A stretch of DNA of 64,000 nt from an uncultured Myxococcales bacterium (GTDB lineage: Bacteria > Myxococcota_A > UBA9042 > DTJE01). Shown piece by piece: positions 50,393-58,127 of this stretch. Within the stretch, counting starts at the first letter, position 1, and each line of letters starts with the position of its first letter. The notes below the pieces were generated by a model. It did no database searches. It saw nothing but the letters and a program-made list of their open reading frames with translations, and was not told the origin of the DNA. Location: positions 62,001 to 126,000 of the forward strand of contig CALJUR010000123.1 in NCBI GenBank assembly GCA_937975765.1. Reading direction: 5' to 3'. A program made the position numbers and the translations under genes.

Positions 50393-50923
50393 ATGGCGAA
50401 GGGTGTGCGGAGGGTGGCCGTCCTGGCGGCGGTGCTGGCGGTGGCGGGCGCGGGGGGCTGCTTCTTCAACAACAAGTTGCAGCCGCTGGCGGGCGAGGAC
50501 CCGAAGGCCCTGGCGATCGCGGGCGAGCGGCAGGAGTGGCTGCTGCGGACCGGTGCGTCGCGGGCGTTCGACGAACTGCGAAAGGCCGCCCTGGCGAAGG
50601 ACCGGGAGACGATGTTCGCGCTGCTGGGGCCCGCGACGCGGGCGGCGCTGAAGACGCAGGCCGAGAAGGCGCACGTGGCCCCCGAGACGCTGCTGGACGG
50701 CAGGGCGGAGGGCCTGGGCCTGGCCGGCGCACCGGACCCGCTGGCCGCCCTGTCGGCCCCCGGCGATGCGGTCGCGAAGGAGGCGGACCCGTTCGACCCG
50801 GCGCGCCGGGCGGTCCGCCTGAAGGTCCGGATCGGTACGAACGCGGAATTCATGCTGCCCGCGGTGTACACCGAGAGCGGCTGGCGGTTCGAGCTGGTTC
50901 GCAAGGACGCGACACCGGCGTGA
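50393..50923 (+). CDS. Small lipoprotein of unknown function
   Basis: The 176-residue product has a signal ending AVAGAGGCFFNN, a lipobox. A helical region follows (SRAFDELRKAALAKDRETMFALLGPATRAALKTQ) and then strands ending LPAVYTESGWRFELVRKD, the same ending as small NTF2-like lipoproteins. The start could instead be a GTG at 50357 overlapping the upstream stop. It lies 33 bases after the larger lipoprotein gene and is probably in the same transcript. Confidence 0.68.
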   Translation: MAKGVRRVAVLAAVLAVAGAGGCFFNNKLQPLAGEDPKALAIAGERQEWLLRTGASRAFDELRKAALAKDRETMFALLGPATRAALKTQAEKAHVAPETLLDGRAEGLGLAGAPDPLAALSAPGDAVAKEADPFDPARRAVRLKVRIGTNAEFMLPAVYTESGWRFELVRKDATPA

Positions 50924-50956
50924 TCGCACGGTCGGCATCGCAAGACGAGGACTCCC

Positions 50957-51760
50957 ATGCTGGTTTCCCAGTTCAATGAAACACGGCGTTTCCTCGGGCG
51001 CCTGGACGCGGGCCAGGATCTGGTGGCGGGCCTGAAGACGGTCTGCCGCGAGAACGGCATCGTGTCCGGCTGGATCCAGGCGACGGCGGTCGCACGCAAC
51101 CTGGCGGTCGAGCCCCTGAAGGCCGACGGGTCCGGGATGGCCCCCCCGGTGTCGCTGGACGGCGTGGCGTTCTGCCCGACGATCACCGGGAACGTCTCGC
51201 TGCAGGGAGGCAACGTGGACCTGCGCCTGTACGCGGCCTGCCACCGTTTCGAGGCGGGCGGCAACGGGCCGGTGCTGGGCCTGGTGCGGGGCGGCGAGGT
51301 GCTGCAGTGCGAGTTCCTGCTGCTGGCCAGCGATGACGTCTCGCTGGTGCGCGAGGACCAGGAGGCATCGGGGTTCGCCCACTGGGTGCAGTTGCAGCCC
51401 GGCGCGGCCGCGATGCCGCCCGAGACGACGAAGCCCGCGCCCGCGCCGAAGGCCGATGCGGCCCCGGCGAAGTCCCCGGCCGCGGCACCCGCGCCCGCCA
51501 GCCTGCCCCCGTTGCGGCAGCCGCTGGACGAGGACGAGTCGTCCGAACTGAACATCCTGGAGATGGCGGTGGGCGACTACGTCGATCACCCGCGTTTCGG
51601 CAAGTGCCGCATCGTGCACGAGCCCCACGACGACAAGGTGACGATCCGGCTGGAGACGGGCAAGCACGTGGATCTGCACCTGGGGGTCATGCGCGTGCTG
51701 CCCCCCAAGCAGGTCGGCAGCCGGAAGGTCTTCCAGATCGAGATGCGTCGCCGGGGTTGA
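50957..51760 (+). CDS. PPC domain - CarD/SH3-like domain fusion
   Basis: The 267-residue protein has an N-terminal PPC (DUF296) domain (residues about 5-140: FLGRLDAGQDLVAGLKTVCRENGIVSGWIQATAV; VSLDGVAFCPTITGNVSLQGGNVDLRLYAAC; LGLVRGGEVLQCEFLLLAS). A Pro/Ala linker (about 145-195) leads to a C-terminal SH3-like domain, NILEMAVGDYVDHPRFGKCRIV, resembling the CarD/CdnL/TRCF fold. PPC domains occur in DNA-binding proteins, and CarD domains bind RNA polymerase. A nucleoid or transcription-linked role is plausible but not shown. Confidence 0.7.
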   Translation: MLVSQFNETRRFLGRLDAGQDLVAGLKTVCRENGIVSGWIQATAVARNLAVEPLKADGSGMAPPVSLDGVAFCPTITGNVSLQGGNVDLRLYAACHRFEAGGNGPVLGLVRGGEVLQCEFLLLASDDVSLVREDQEASGFAHWVQLQPGAAAMPPETTKPAPAPKADAAPAKSPAAAPAPASLPPLRQPLDEDESSELNILEMAVGDYVDHPRFGKCRIVHEPHDDKVTIRLETGKHVDLHLGVMRVLPPKQVGSRKVFQIEMRRRG

Positions 51761-51762
51761 GG

Positions 51763-52998
51763 ATGGACGGCCCCCTCCCTGCCCTGCTCTCCGGGTTCTC
51801 CCACCATGGATGGAAGGTCGCGGACGTCTCCTGGGGACGGTTCGCCGAGGTGTCGCTGCGCAAGGGGGACCGGAGGCTTGCGACGTGGATCGCGCCCGCC
51901 GGCGCCGAGACCGGCTGCTTCCGCCAGACCGCGTCGTTCAAGGTGGGATACCGGGGCGAAGGGGCGGACGCCGACGCCCTGGCAGCGCTGGAGGCGCTGG
52001 CGGATGGGCTGCGGGACCTCGAGGCCCGGTTGGCCCCGGGCGAGGCCGTCCCGTGGCCCGGCCGGGAGGCGGCACCCGACCGGCTGGCGGTGTCGGACGG
52101 CGTGCTGGAACTGCGGGTGACGCTTCGCTGCAACGAGCGCTGCGCGTTCTGCAACAGCGCCGACTGGGTCGAGAACCGGGCGGACGGGCCCGGGGCCGTG
52201 GACCGCGCGCTGGCGGCCGCACCGGCGCTGGGCGTGCACACCGTGCACTTCACCGGGGGCGAACCGACGCTGGTGCGCGAACTGCCCGACTGGGTGGTGG
52301 CGGCCCGGCGGGCCGGCCTGCGGGCGGTGGTGCAGACCAACGCGCTGGGCATCGACGAAGGCTTCCTCGATGCCTTCCGGGACGGGGATGGCCGCGAGTG
52401 GCTGCCCGACCTGCTGTTCGTGTCCTTCCACACGCGGCACGCGGACCGGGTGCGGACGCTGACCGGGGTGGGCGGCACGCTGCGGCGCAAGGTGGACGGG
52501 ATCCGGCGGGCCCTGGGGCGGGGCGTGCCGGTGCACCTGAACTTCGTGATCCAGGCGGCGAACCTGGACGAACTGGACGGGTTCCCGGCCTACGTGGCCC
52601 GGACATTCGTCCCGCCGGACCGCGAGGGCTTCCCCGGGGTCGCGATCGTCTTCTCGGTCGTGGCGCCGACCGGGCGGTCCTCGGGGCGACCGGACCTGTG
52701 GCCGTCGATGCGGGACCTGGCGCCGCGGCTGGCCCGGGCGCTGGATGCGGCCGACGCGCTGGGGGTCCCGGCCTCGGTGCCGGAGGCCTGCGGGGTGCCC
52801 GTGTGCGTGCTGCCGTCCCACGCGAGGTTCTTCGAGGCCTCCCGGCGCGCACGCGATGCGGGGGCGCCGGCCGAGGACCGCGTGAAGGCGCCGGGGTGCG
52901 CGTCGTGCATGCTGGAGCGGCGGTGCGTGGGGATCTGGCGCCGCTATGCCGAGGTGCGCGGCACCGGGGAGTTCGTGCCGGTACGGCAGGCCCGGTAG
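51763..52998 (+). CDS. Radical SAM protein with C-terminal Cys motif
   Basis: The 411-residue protein carries the radical SAM cluster motif CNERCAFC (Cys123, Cys127, Cys130), preceded by a unique N-terminal domain of about 110 residues. HFTGGEPTLVRELPDWV is the GGEP motif. The C-terminal part has GCASCMLERRCVG, a SPASM-like second cluster region. It would use SAM to make a 5'-deoxyadenosyl radical. The substrate is unknown. It starts two bases after the PPC-CarD-like gene stop, so coupled expression is likely. Confidence 0.85.
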   Translation: MDGPLPALLSGFSHHGWKVADVSWGRFAEVSLRKGDRRLATWIAPAGAETGCFRQTASFKVGYRGEGADADALAALEALADGLRDLEARLAPGEAVPWPGREAAPDRLAVSDGVLELRVTLRCNERCAFCNSADWVENRADGPGAVDRALAAAPALGVHTVHFTGGEPTLVRELPDWVVAARRAGLRAVVQTNALGIDEGFLDAFRDGDGREWLPDLLFVSFHTRHADRVRTLTGVGGTLRRKVDGIRRALGRGVPVHLNFVIQAANLDELDGFPAYVARTFVPPDREGFPGVAIVFSVVAPTGRSSGRPDLWPSMRDLAPRLARALDAADALGVPASVPEACGVPVCVLPSHARFFEASRRARDAGAPAEDRVKAPGCASCMLERRCVGIWRRYAEVRGTGEFVPVRQAR

Positions 52999-53001
52999 GG
53001 G

Positions 53002-54408
53002 CTACGCCTTCTTCCGCGCCTCCCGCTGCTGCCGCTTGCGCGCGACGTAGCCCTCGACATGCACCTGCGGGACCCGGGTCAGCGCCAGCGCGCCGTCCGG
53101 AACGTCCTTCGTGACGGTGGTCCCGGCCGCGACGTACGCCTCGTTGCCGACCTTCACCGGCGCGACCAGCTGGGTGTCCGACCCGATGAACGCGCCGTCC
53201 CCGATCGTCGTGGGCATCTTGTTCACGCCGTCGTAGTTGCAGGTGATGGTGCCCGCGCCGATGTTGGCCTTGCGGCCCACCGTGCAGTCGCCCAGGTACG
53301 TCAGGTGGTTCGCCTTCGACCCGTCGCCCAGCACGGACTTCTTCATCTCGACGAAGTTGCCCACGTGGGCGCCCTTCCCCATCACCGAGGCCGGCCGCAG
53401 GTGCGAGAAGGGGCCCAGCCTGCCGTCGTCGCCGACCTGCGAGTCCGCCAGCACGCAGTAGGGCTTGATCTCGACGCCGTCGCCGATCGCGGCGTTCGAC
53501 AGGACCGCGCCGCGGCCCACCACGCAGCGGGCGCCCACGCGCGTTCCGGCGTGCATCTCGACGCCCGGCCACACCTCGGAGTCCCGGCCGACCGTGCAGT
53601 CCGGGTCGATCATCACGGAGGCCGGGCGGTGGATCGTGACGCCCTCCGCCATCAGGCGCCGCGCGTGCCGCAGGTGCATCGCCGCCTCGGCCGCGGCCAG
53701 TTCGATGCGGTCGTTGACCTGCATCGCTTCGCCCGAATCGCGCAGCAGCAGGTCGCCCGCCGGGTGCCCCTGCACGCGCATCATCCGCACGATGTCCGTG
53801 AAGTAGAACTCCTTCACGGCGTTCTCGTCGCCCACGGCCGCCAGCATCGGGAACAGCAGGTCCGTGCGGGCCAGGTAGACGCCGACGTTGACCTCGCGGA
53901 TCGACTGCTGCGCGGGCGTGGCGTCCCGGCGCTCGACGATGCGCTCGACGCGGCCCGCGGCGTCCCGGACGATGCGCCCGAACCCGCCGGGCTCGTCCAC
54001 GGACTCGGTGACCATCGCGAACGCGCCGCCGGAGGCGTCGAAGGCCTGCCGCAGCGCCAGGAAGGTGTCCCCGGTCAGCATCGGGAGGTCGCCGTTGACC
54101 AGCAGCGAGCACGCGAACCCCTGCGCCACCTCGCGGGCGCACAGCGTGGCATGGGCGGTGCCCAGTTGCCGGTCCTGCCGGGGGAAGGCCAGATCCGCGC
54201 CCGGGAACAGCCCGCGCAGGGCCGCCTCCACCCGGTCGGCGCCGTGCCCGACCACGACGGCGACGCGGCCGCACCCCGCGTCGAAGGCGGCCTTGACGGG
54301 CCAGTAGACCAGCGGCCGGCCCGCCAGCCCGTGCAGGCCCTTGGGCAGGTCGGACTTCATGCGGGTGCCCAGCCCGGCGGCCAGGACGATCGCGACGGTA
54401 TCCTTCAT
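53002..54408 (-). CDS. glmU: Bifunctional GlcNAc-1-phosphate uridylyltransferase / glucosamine-1-phosphate acetyltransferase
   Basis: The 468-residue protein has a nucleotidyltransferase N-domain (AIVLAAGLGTRMKSDLPKGL; LLVNGDLPML; ANDRIEL-like motifs) and a C-terminal left-handed beta helix of hexapeptide repeats (VGRDSEVWPGVEMHAGTRVG; RKANIGAGTITCNYDGVNK). It makes UDP-GlcNAc for peptidoglycan and lipopolysaccharide. The ATG at 54408 follows GGAGG. It is convergent with the radical SAM gene, three bases apart. Confidence 0.95.
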   Translation of the reverse strand: MKDTVAIVLAAGLGTRMKSDLPKGLHGLAGRPLVYWPVKAAFDAGCGRVAVVVGHGADRVEAALRGLFPGADLAFPRQDRQLGTAHATLCAREVAQGFACSLLVNGDLPMLTGDTFLALRQAFDASGGAFAMVTESVDEPGGFGRIVRDAAGRVERIVERRDATPAQQSIREVNVGVYLARTDLLFPMLAAVGDENAVKEFYFTDIVRMMRVQGHPAGDLLLRDSGEAMQVNDRIELAAAEAAMHLRHARRLMAEGVTIHRPASVMIDPDCTVGRDSEVWPGVEMHAGTRVGARCVVGRGAVLSNAAIGDGVEIKPYCVLADSQVGDDGRLGPFSHLRPASVMGKGAHVGNFVEMKKSVLGDGSKANHLTYLGDCTVGRKANIGAGTITCNYDGVNKMPTTIGDGAFIGSDTQLVAPVKVGNEAYVAAGTTVTKDVPDGALALTRVPQVHVEGYVARKRQQREARKKA

Positions 54409-54546
54409 GGCTCCACCTCCGGGGCGGGATTCTAATCGAATGCGGGCCGGGCGGGACCCCCCGCCGCCACCGAATCGCGCTATCCTCGGGTTCCCGGAAC
54501 GTTTCGCGGGCGTCCTGGCGGAACCGGACGCCGAGGGGAGGCTCCC

Positions 54547-55317
54547 GTGGTCGTCGCCACCTGGAACGTGAACTCGGTCAAGGCCCGGCTGGACCGGCTG
54601 CGCGCATGGCTGGCGGCGAGGCAGCCCGACGTCGCCTGCCTGCAGGAGTTGAAGTGCACGGCCGACGCCTTCCCCTTCCTGGAACTGGAGGCCGACGGCT
54701 GGCACGTGGCGGGCGCGTTCCAGCCGACCTACAACGGGGTCGCGCTGCTGTCGCGCAAGCCGCTGCTGGACGTGCGGGTGGGCCTGGACGACGGCGAGGA
54801 CGACCCGCAGGCGCGACTGGTGGCGGCCACGGTGGACGGCGTACGGACGATCTGCGCCTACGTGCCGAACGGGCAGGAGATGGGCAGCGACAAGTTCGCC
54901 TACAAGCTGCGCTGGCTGGACCGGCTGGCGGGGTACCTGCGCGCCCGGCACGACCCCGCCCAGCCGCTGGCGCTGTGCGGCGACTTCAACATCGTCCCGC
55001 GCGACTCCGACGCGCACGACGCGAAGGCCTGGAACGGCACGGTGCTGCTGAACCCCGAGGTGCGGGCGCGGCTGGCGGCGCTGCAGGAATGGGGCCTGCG
55101 GGACGTCGTGGCCGAGCGGCACCCCGAGGGCGGCCCGTTCTCCTGGTGGGACTACCGGATGCTGGGCTTCCCGAAGAACCTGGGCCTGCGGATCGACCTC
55201 GTGCTGGCCACGGCCGATCTCGCGGAGCGGTGCACCGATGCGTTCACGGACCGCGACCAGCGCAAGGGCGAGAAGCCCTCGGACCACGCGCCGGTATTCG
55301 CGGTGTTCGAGGGATAG
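54547..55317 (+). CDS. xth: Exodeoxyribonuclease III
   Basis: The 256-residue protein shows the family motifs: VVVATWNVNSVKARLDRL at the start, LQELKC, YNGVALLSRKPL, GDFNIVP (DxN) and SDHAPVFA (catalytic DH). It acts on abasic sites and 3' ends in base excision repair. The GTG start at 54547 follows GGGGAGG. TATCCT at 54481-54486 may be its -10 box. Confidence 0.93.
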   Translation: MVVATWNVNSVKARLDRLRAWLAARQPDVACLQELKCTADAFPFLELEADGWHVAGAFQPTYNGVALLSRKPLLDVRVGLDDGEDDPQARLVAATVDGVRTICAYVPNGQEMGSDKFAYKLRWLDRLAGYLRARHDPAQPLALCGDFNIVPRDSDAHDAKAWNGTVLLNPEVRARLAALQEWGLRDVVAERHPEGGPFSWWDYRMLGFPKNLGLRIDLVLATADLAERCTDAFTDRDQRKGEKPSDHAPVFAVFEG

Positions 55318-55361
55318 AAGGAGCCGGACGCCGACGGGCGGACGGCCGGGAGGGAACTGCC

Positions 55362-55832
55362 ATGGCGAGGGATCCGCTGGAGGGGACGCCGGCCCCGGAC
55401 TTCAAGCTGGCGAACGACCTGGGAGGCGAGGTGTCGCTGCGGTCGCTGCGCGGGCGCCCCGTCGTGCTGTACTTCTACCCGAAGGACGACACGCCCGGCT
55501 GCACGAAGGAGGCCTGCGCCTTCCGGGACCGCGGCGCCGAGTTCCGGGCGCACGACGCCGTCATCCTGGGCGTCAGCAAGGACCCGGTCGCCAGCCACGC
55601 GAGATTCCGGACGAAGTACGGCCTGGACTTCCCTCTGCTGTCGGACACGTCGGGCAAGGTCCTGGAGGCGTACGGCGCCTGGAAGGAGAAGTCGCTGTAT
55701 GGCCGCACCTTCCTGGGCGTCGAGCGCAGCACCTTCCTGATCGACCGGGAGGGCGTGGTCCGCAAGGCCTGGCGCAAGGTCAAGGTCGGCGGCCACGACG
55801 ACGAGGTGCTGGAGGCACTGAAGGGGCTGTAG
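55362..55832 (+). CDS. bcp: Peroxiredoxin of the Bcp (PrxQ) type
   Basis: The 156-residue enzyme has the peroxidatic site PKDDTPGCTKEACAFRD, where Cys47 is peroxidatic and Cys52 is the resolving cysteine of PrxQ/Bcp proteins. It reduces hydroperoxides with thioredoxin. Length is typical. It follows xth by 44 bases and lies next to rubrerythrin, so this small group deals with oxidative stress. Confidence 0.93.
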   Translation: MARDPLEGTPAPDFKLANDLGGEVSLRSLRGRPVVLYFYPKDDTPGCTKEACAFRDRGAEFRAHDAVILGVSKDPVASHARFRTKYGLDFPLLSDTSGKVLEAYGAWKEKSLYGRTFLGVERSTFLIDREGVVRKAWRKVKVGGHDDEVLEALKGL

Positions 55833-55855
55833 GAGAAAGGTTCGGGCGGGCTTCC

Positions 55856-55881
55856 GGCGGGGGGCGGGGCCCCCGCCCTAC
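55856..55881. repeat. GC-rich palindromic intergenic element, copy 3
   Basis: This copy is identical to copy 1 over its core. It lies between the convergent bcp and rubrerythrin genes, immediately beside the long hairpin at 55890-55961. Confidence 0.7.
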
Positions 55882-55889
55882 ATTCAGTG

Positions 55890-55961
55890 CGCCCGAGGCG
55901 ACTCCGGCTCCGTCGAGAGTTTCCTTCGGAAACCCATCGACTCCGCCTGCGTGCTCGGGCG
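55890..55961. terminator. Long nested hairpin between convergent bcp and rubrerythrin genes
   Basis: Four stems nest: CGCCCG with CGGGCG, AGGCG (55896-55900) with CGCCT (55944-55948), GTCGA (55912-55916) with TCGAC (55937-55941), and GTTTCC (55919-55924) with GGAAAC (55928-55933). The hairpin starts two bases after the rubrerythrin stop on the minus strand. It is symmetric enough to act for both transcripts. No T-run follows, so it may instead protect the 3' ends. Confidence 0.6.
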
Positions 55962-55963
55962 GG

Positions 55964-56467
55964 TTACAGGACTTCGCGGAACTTGGACCAGACGGCGCCG
56001 CAGACGGGGCACTTGTCGATCGGGCCGCCCACGTGGGTGAATCCGCAGATCACGCAGGTGTACGCCTTGAACTCCTCGATGTCCTTGCCGTTCTTGACCT
56101 GGTCCAGGGCGTCCGAGAACAGCGTCACGTGGATCTTCTCGGCCTCCAGCGCGCCCTTGAAGGCATACTGCGCGGAGATCTCCTGGTCCTTCACCGCCTG
56201 CTCCAGCATCGGCGGGTACATCTCCTGGACCTCGTAGTTCTCGCCACCGAGGGCGTCCTGCAGGTTCTGGGCGGTGTCGCGCACCATCCCCAGGGCCCTC
56301 CAGTGCCGCTGGGCGTGCACCGTCTCGGCGTCGGCCGCCGCACGGAACAGCTTGGCCACGTTCGGAAGGCCGTCGGCCTGCGCCTTGTCGGCATATGCCA
56401 GGTACTTGCGGTTGGCCTGGCTCTCGCCCGCGAACGCCGTCTTGAGGTTGTCGGTGGTCTTGCTCAT
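55964..56467 (-). CDS. Rubrerythrin
   Basis: The 167-residue protein has the diiron ferritin-like domain (FAGESQANRKYLAYADKA; ADAETVHAQRHW; GENYEVQEMYPPML; KGALEAEKIHVTLF), with the Glu ligands in ExxH pairs, and a C-terminal rubredoxin knuckle (YTCVICGFTH and DKCPVCGAVW). It reduces hydrogen peroxide in anaerobes and microaerophiles. It is next to bcp and a few hundred bases from the microcompartment operon. The ATG at 56467 follows GGAGG. Confidence 0.93.
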   Translation of the reverse strand: MSKTTDNLKTAFAGESQANRKYLAYADKAQADGLPNVAKLFRAAADAETVHAQRHWRALGMVRDTAQNLQDALGGENYEVQEMYPPMLEQAVKDQEISAQYAFKGALEAEKIHVTLFSDALDQVKNGKDIEEFKAYTCVICGFTHVGGPIDKCPVCGAVWSKFREVL

Positions 56468-56634
56468 CCCGGAATCCTCCCGTGTGGTGGAAAAGCCTGC
56501 CCGAATTGGTAGCCTGCCGCTGTCGGGGTGTCAAGCAATCCCTCGCCCCGGCCCTCGCAGCTCCACCGGAATCCAGGATTCGTCCCGCCGTCCGGCGTCG
56601 ATCCGGGAACCGTTCCCGCACGCCGTTTCTCCTG

Positions 56635-56664
56635 TCGACTCCGTCTTCCGGCTTGTGCTAACCT
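56635..56664 (+). promoter_or_regulatory. Weak candidate promoter of the microcompartment operon
   Basis: TCGACT (56635-56640) and TAACCT (56659-56664) are 18 bases apart. The -10 is preceded by TGC, a possible extended -10. The ATG of the first shell gene is at 56705. The fit is modest. Confidence 0.3.
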
Positions 56665-56704
56665 TCGACCGCCCCGGCGCCCGGGGCCGTGCGAGGAGGA
56701 GACG

Positions 56705-57316
56705 ATGGTCACGCTGCGCACCTACGCGTTCCTGGACAGCCTGCAGCCCCAGCTGGCGTCGTTCATCGGGAAGACGGCCAAGGGCTTCCTGCCGATCCCG
56801 ACGCAGGCGTCGCTGTTCGTCGAGGTGGCGCCCGGCATCGTGATCAACCGCATCACCGACGTCGCGCTGAAGGCCACGACCGTGGTGCCCGCCATCCAGG
56901 TGGTGGAACGCGCCTACGGCCTGCTGGAAGTGCACGATACCGACAAGGGCGAGGTCCAGAGGGCGGGCGAGGCGATCCTGCGCCACCTGGACCTGAAGGA
57001 GTCCGGCCGCATGCGGCCGAAGCTGCTTTCGAACCAGATCATCCGCGCCATCGAGCCCTACCAGGCCCAGCTGATCAACCGGAACAGCTGGGGCATGATG
57101 ATCCTCCCCGGCCAGAGCCTCTTCATCCTGGAGACGGAGCCGGCCGGGTACGTCGCGCTGGCGGCCAACGAGGCCGAGAAGGCCGCCGACATCCACCTGG
57201 TCCAGGTCCAGCCGTACGGGGCGTTCGGGCGCCTGTGGCTGGCGGGGACCGAGTCCGAGATCGACTCGGCGGCCGAGGCCGCCGTGGGCGTGCTGGAGGC
57301 GCTGACCGGCGTCTGA
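56705..57316 (+). CDS. Tandem BMC-domain shell protein (BMC-T, T2-like)
   Basis: The 203-residue product has two fused BMC folds (LRTYAFLDSLQPQLASFIGKTAKGFLPI; QVVERAYGLLEVHDTD; NSWGMMILPGQSLFILETEPAGY; PYGAFGRLWLAG). From memory it closely resembles Haliangium BMC-T2, one of the double-stacking trimers. It would occupy flat facets of the shell and may gate metabolites. It opens the main microcompartment operon, behind GAGGAGACG before the ATG at 56705. Confidence 0.93.
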   Translation: MVTLRTYAFLDSLQPQLASFIGKTAKGFLPIPTQASLFVEVAPGIVINRITDVALKATTVVPAIQVVERAYGLLEVHDTDKGEVQRAGEAILRHLDLKESGRMRPKLLSNQIIRAIEPYQAQLINRNSWGMMILPGQSLFILETEPAGYVALAANEAEKAADIHLVQVQPYGAFGRLWLAGTESEIDSAAEAAVGVLEALTGV

Positions 57317-57361
57317 GACGACGGGGGCGTGGACCTTTGATCCAACTGGAGGAGACGGGAC

Positions 57362-57652
57362 ATGGCTGACGCTCTGGGCATGATCGAGACCAAGGGCTTC
57401 GTCGCGATGGTCGAGGCGGCCGATGCGATGGTGAAGGCGGCGAAGGTGGAACTGGTCGGCTTCGAGAAGATCGGCGGCGGCTTCGTGACGGCCATCGTCC
57501 GCGGCGACGTCGCGGCGGTCAAGGCCGCGACCGAGGCGGGCGCCCGGCAGGCCGAGCGCGTCGGCGAGCTGGTCAGCGTCCACGTCATCCCGCGGCCGCA
57601 CGTCAACATCGACGAGGCGCTGCCGCTGGGCCGCCAGCCCAAGGGCAAGTAG
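57362..57652 (+). CDS. Hexameric BMC-H shell protein
   Basis: The 96-residue protein is a single BMC domain with all signature features: ALGMIETKGFVAMVEAADAM, VKAAKVELVGFEKIGGGFVTAIVRGDVAAVKAATEAG, and the ending SVHVIPRPHVNIDEALPLG. Hexamers tile the shell facets and form pores. It is normally the most abundant shell component. A strong stem-loop follows the gene. The ribosome site is GGAGG at 57347-57351. Confidence 0.97.
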   Translation: MADALGMIETKGFVAMVEAADAMVKAAKVELVGFEKIGGGFVTAIVRGDVAAVKAATEAGARQAERVGELVSVHVIPRPHVNIDEALPLGRQPKGK

Positions 57653-57670
57653 CCGGTCCGAATCCAGGCG

Positions 57671-57743
57671 GGCCCGTCCCGCGGGAACGTCCCGTCCGGT
57701 ACCGGTCCCCCGGTTCCGGGCGCGGGCCTCCCGCGGGCGGGCC
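57671..57743 (+). promoter_or_regulatory. Large intra-operon stem-loop between BMC-H and BMC-P genes
   Basis: The arms 57671-57686 and 57729-57743 pair with one bulged base over about fifteen positions, nearly all GC. The 42-base loop holds further short palindromes such as CCGGTACCGG. TTCTCCTTTCC follows. The hairpin lies 18 bases after the BMC-H stop and 56 bases before the BMC-P start. It is well placed to lower transcription or stabilise the upstream message and so set the hexamer-to-pentamer ratio. Confidence 0.6.
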
Positions 57744-57799
57744 GTTCTCCTTTCCGGCAGGCGGGGGTGCATGCCGTCCGTCCGCCGCAGGAGGCCGCG

Positions 57800-58090
57800 A
57801 TGCTGATGGGCTTGGTGGTGGGGACCGTGGTCTCCACGAGGAAGGAGGAGGACCTTCGCGGACTCCGCTTCCTGCTGGTGCGGGAACTGGACCAGGACAT
57901 GCGCCAGACCGGCAAGCTGGTCGTGGCCGCGGACGCGGTCGGGGCCGGCGAGGGCGAGGTGGTGCTGTACGCGTCGGGTTCCTCGGCACGCCAGACCGTG
58001 GCGACGAAGGACCGGCCGGTCGACGCCGTCATCATGGCGATCGTGGACGAGGTCGAGGTCGGCGGCGACCGGCGCTACGTGAAGGCCTGA
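57800..58090 (+). CDS. Pentameric vertex shell protein (EutN/CcmL, BMC-P)
   Basis: The 96-residue protein begins MLMGLVVGTVVSTRKEEDLRGLRFLLVREL, a typical EutN/CcmL start, and continues ADAVGAGEGEVVLYASGSSAR and PVDAVIMAIVDEV. Pentamers cap the vertices of a closed shell. The ATG at 57800 follows GGAGG by five bases. Confidence 0.95.
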   Translation: MLMGLVVGTVVSTRKEEDLRGLRFLLVRELDQDMRQTGKLVVAADAVGAGEGEVVLYASGSSARQTVATKDRPVDAVIMAIVDEVEVGGDRRYVKA

Positions 58091-58127
58091 GGCCTCGCGC
58101 CGGGCGGTACACGGAGGCTTTGTCCCC

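Noticed and set aside
53059..54435. A 458-residue plus-strand frame opposite glmU
   Set aside because: It has no recognisable domain and mirrors glmU codon positions. The minus-strand glmU is certain.
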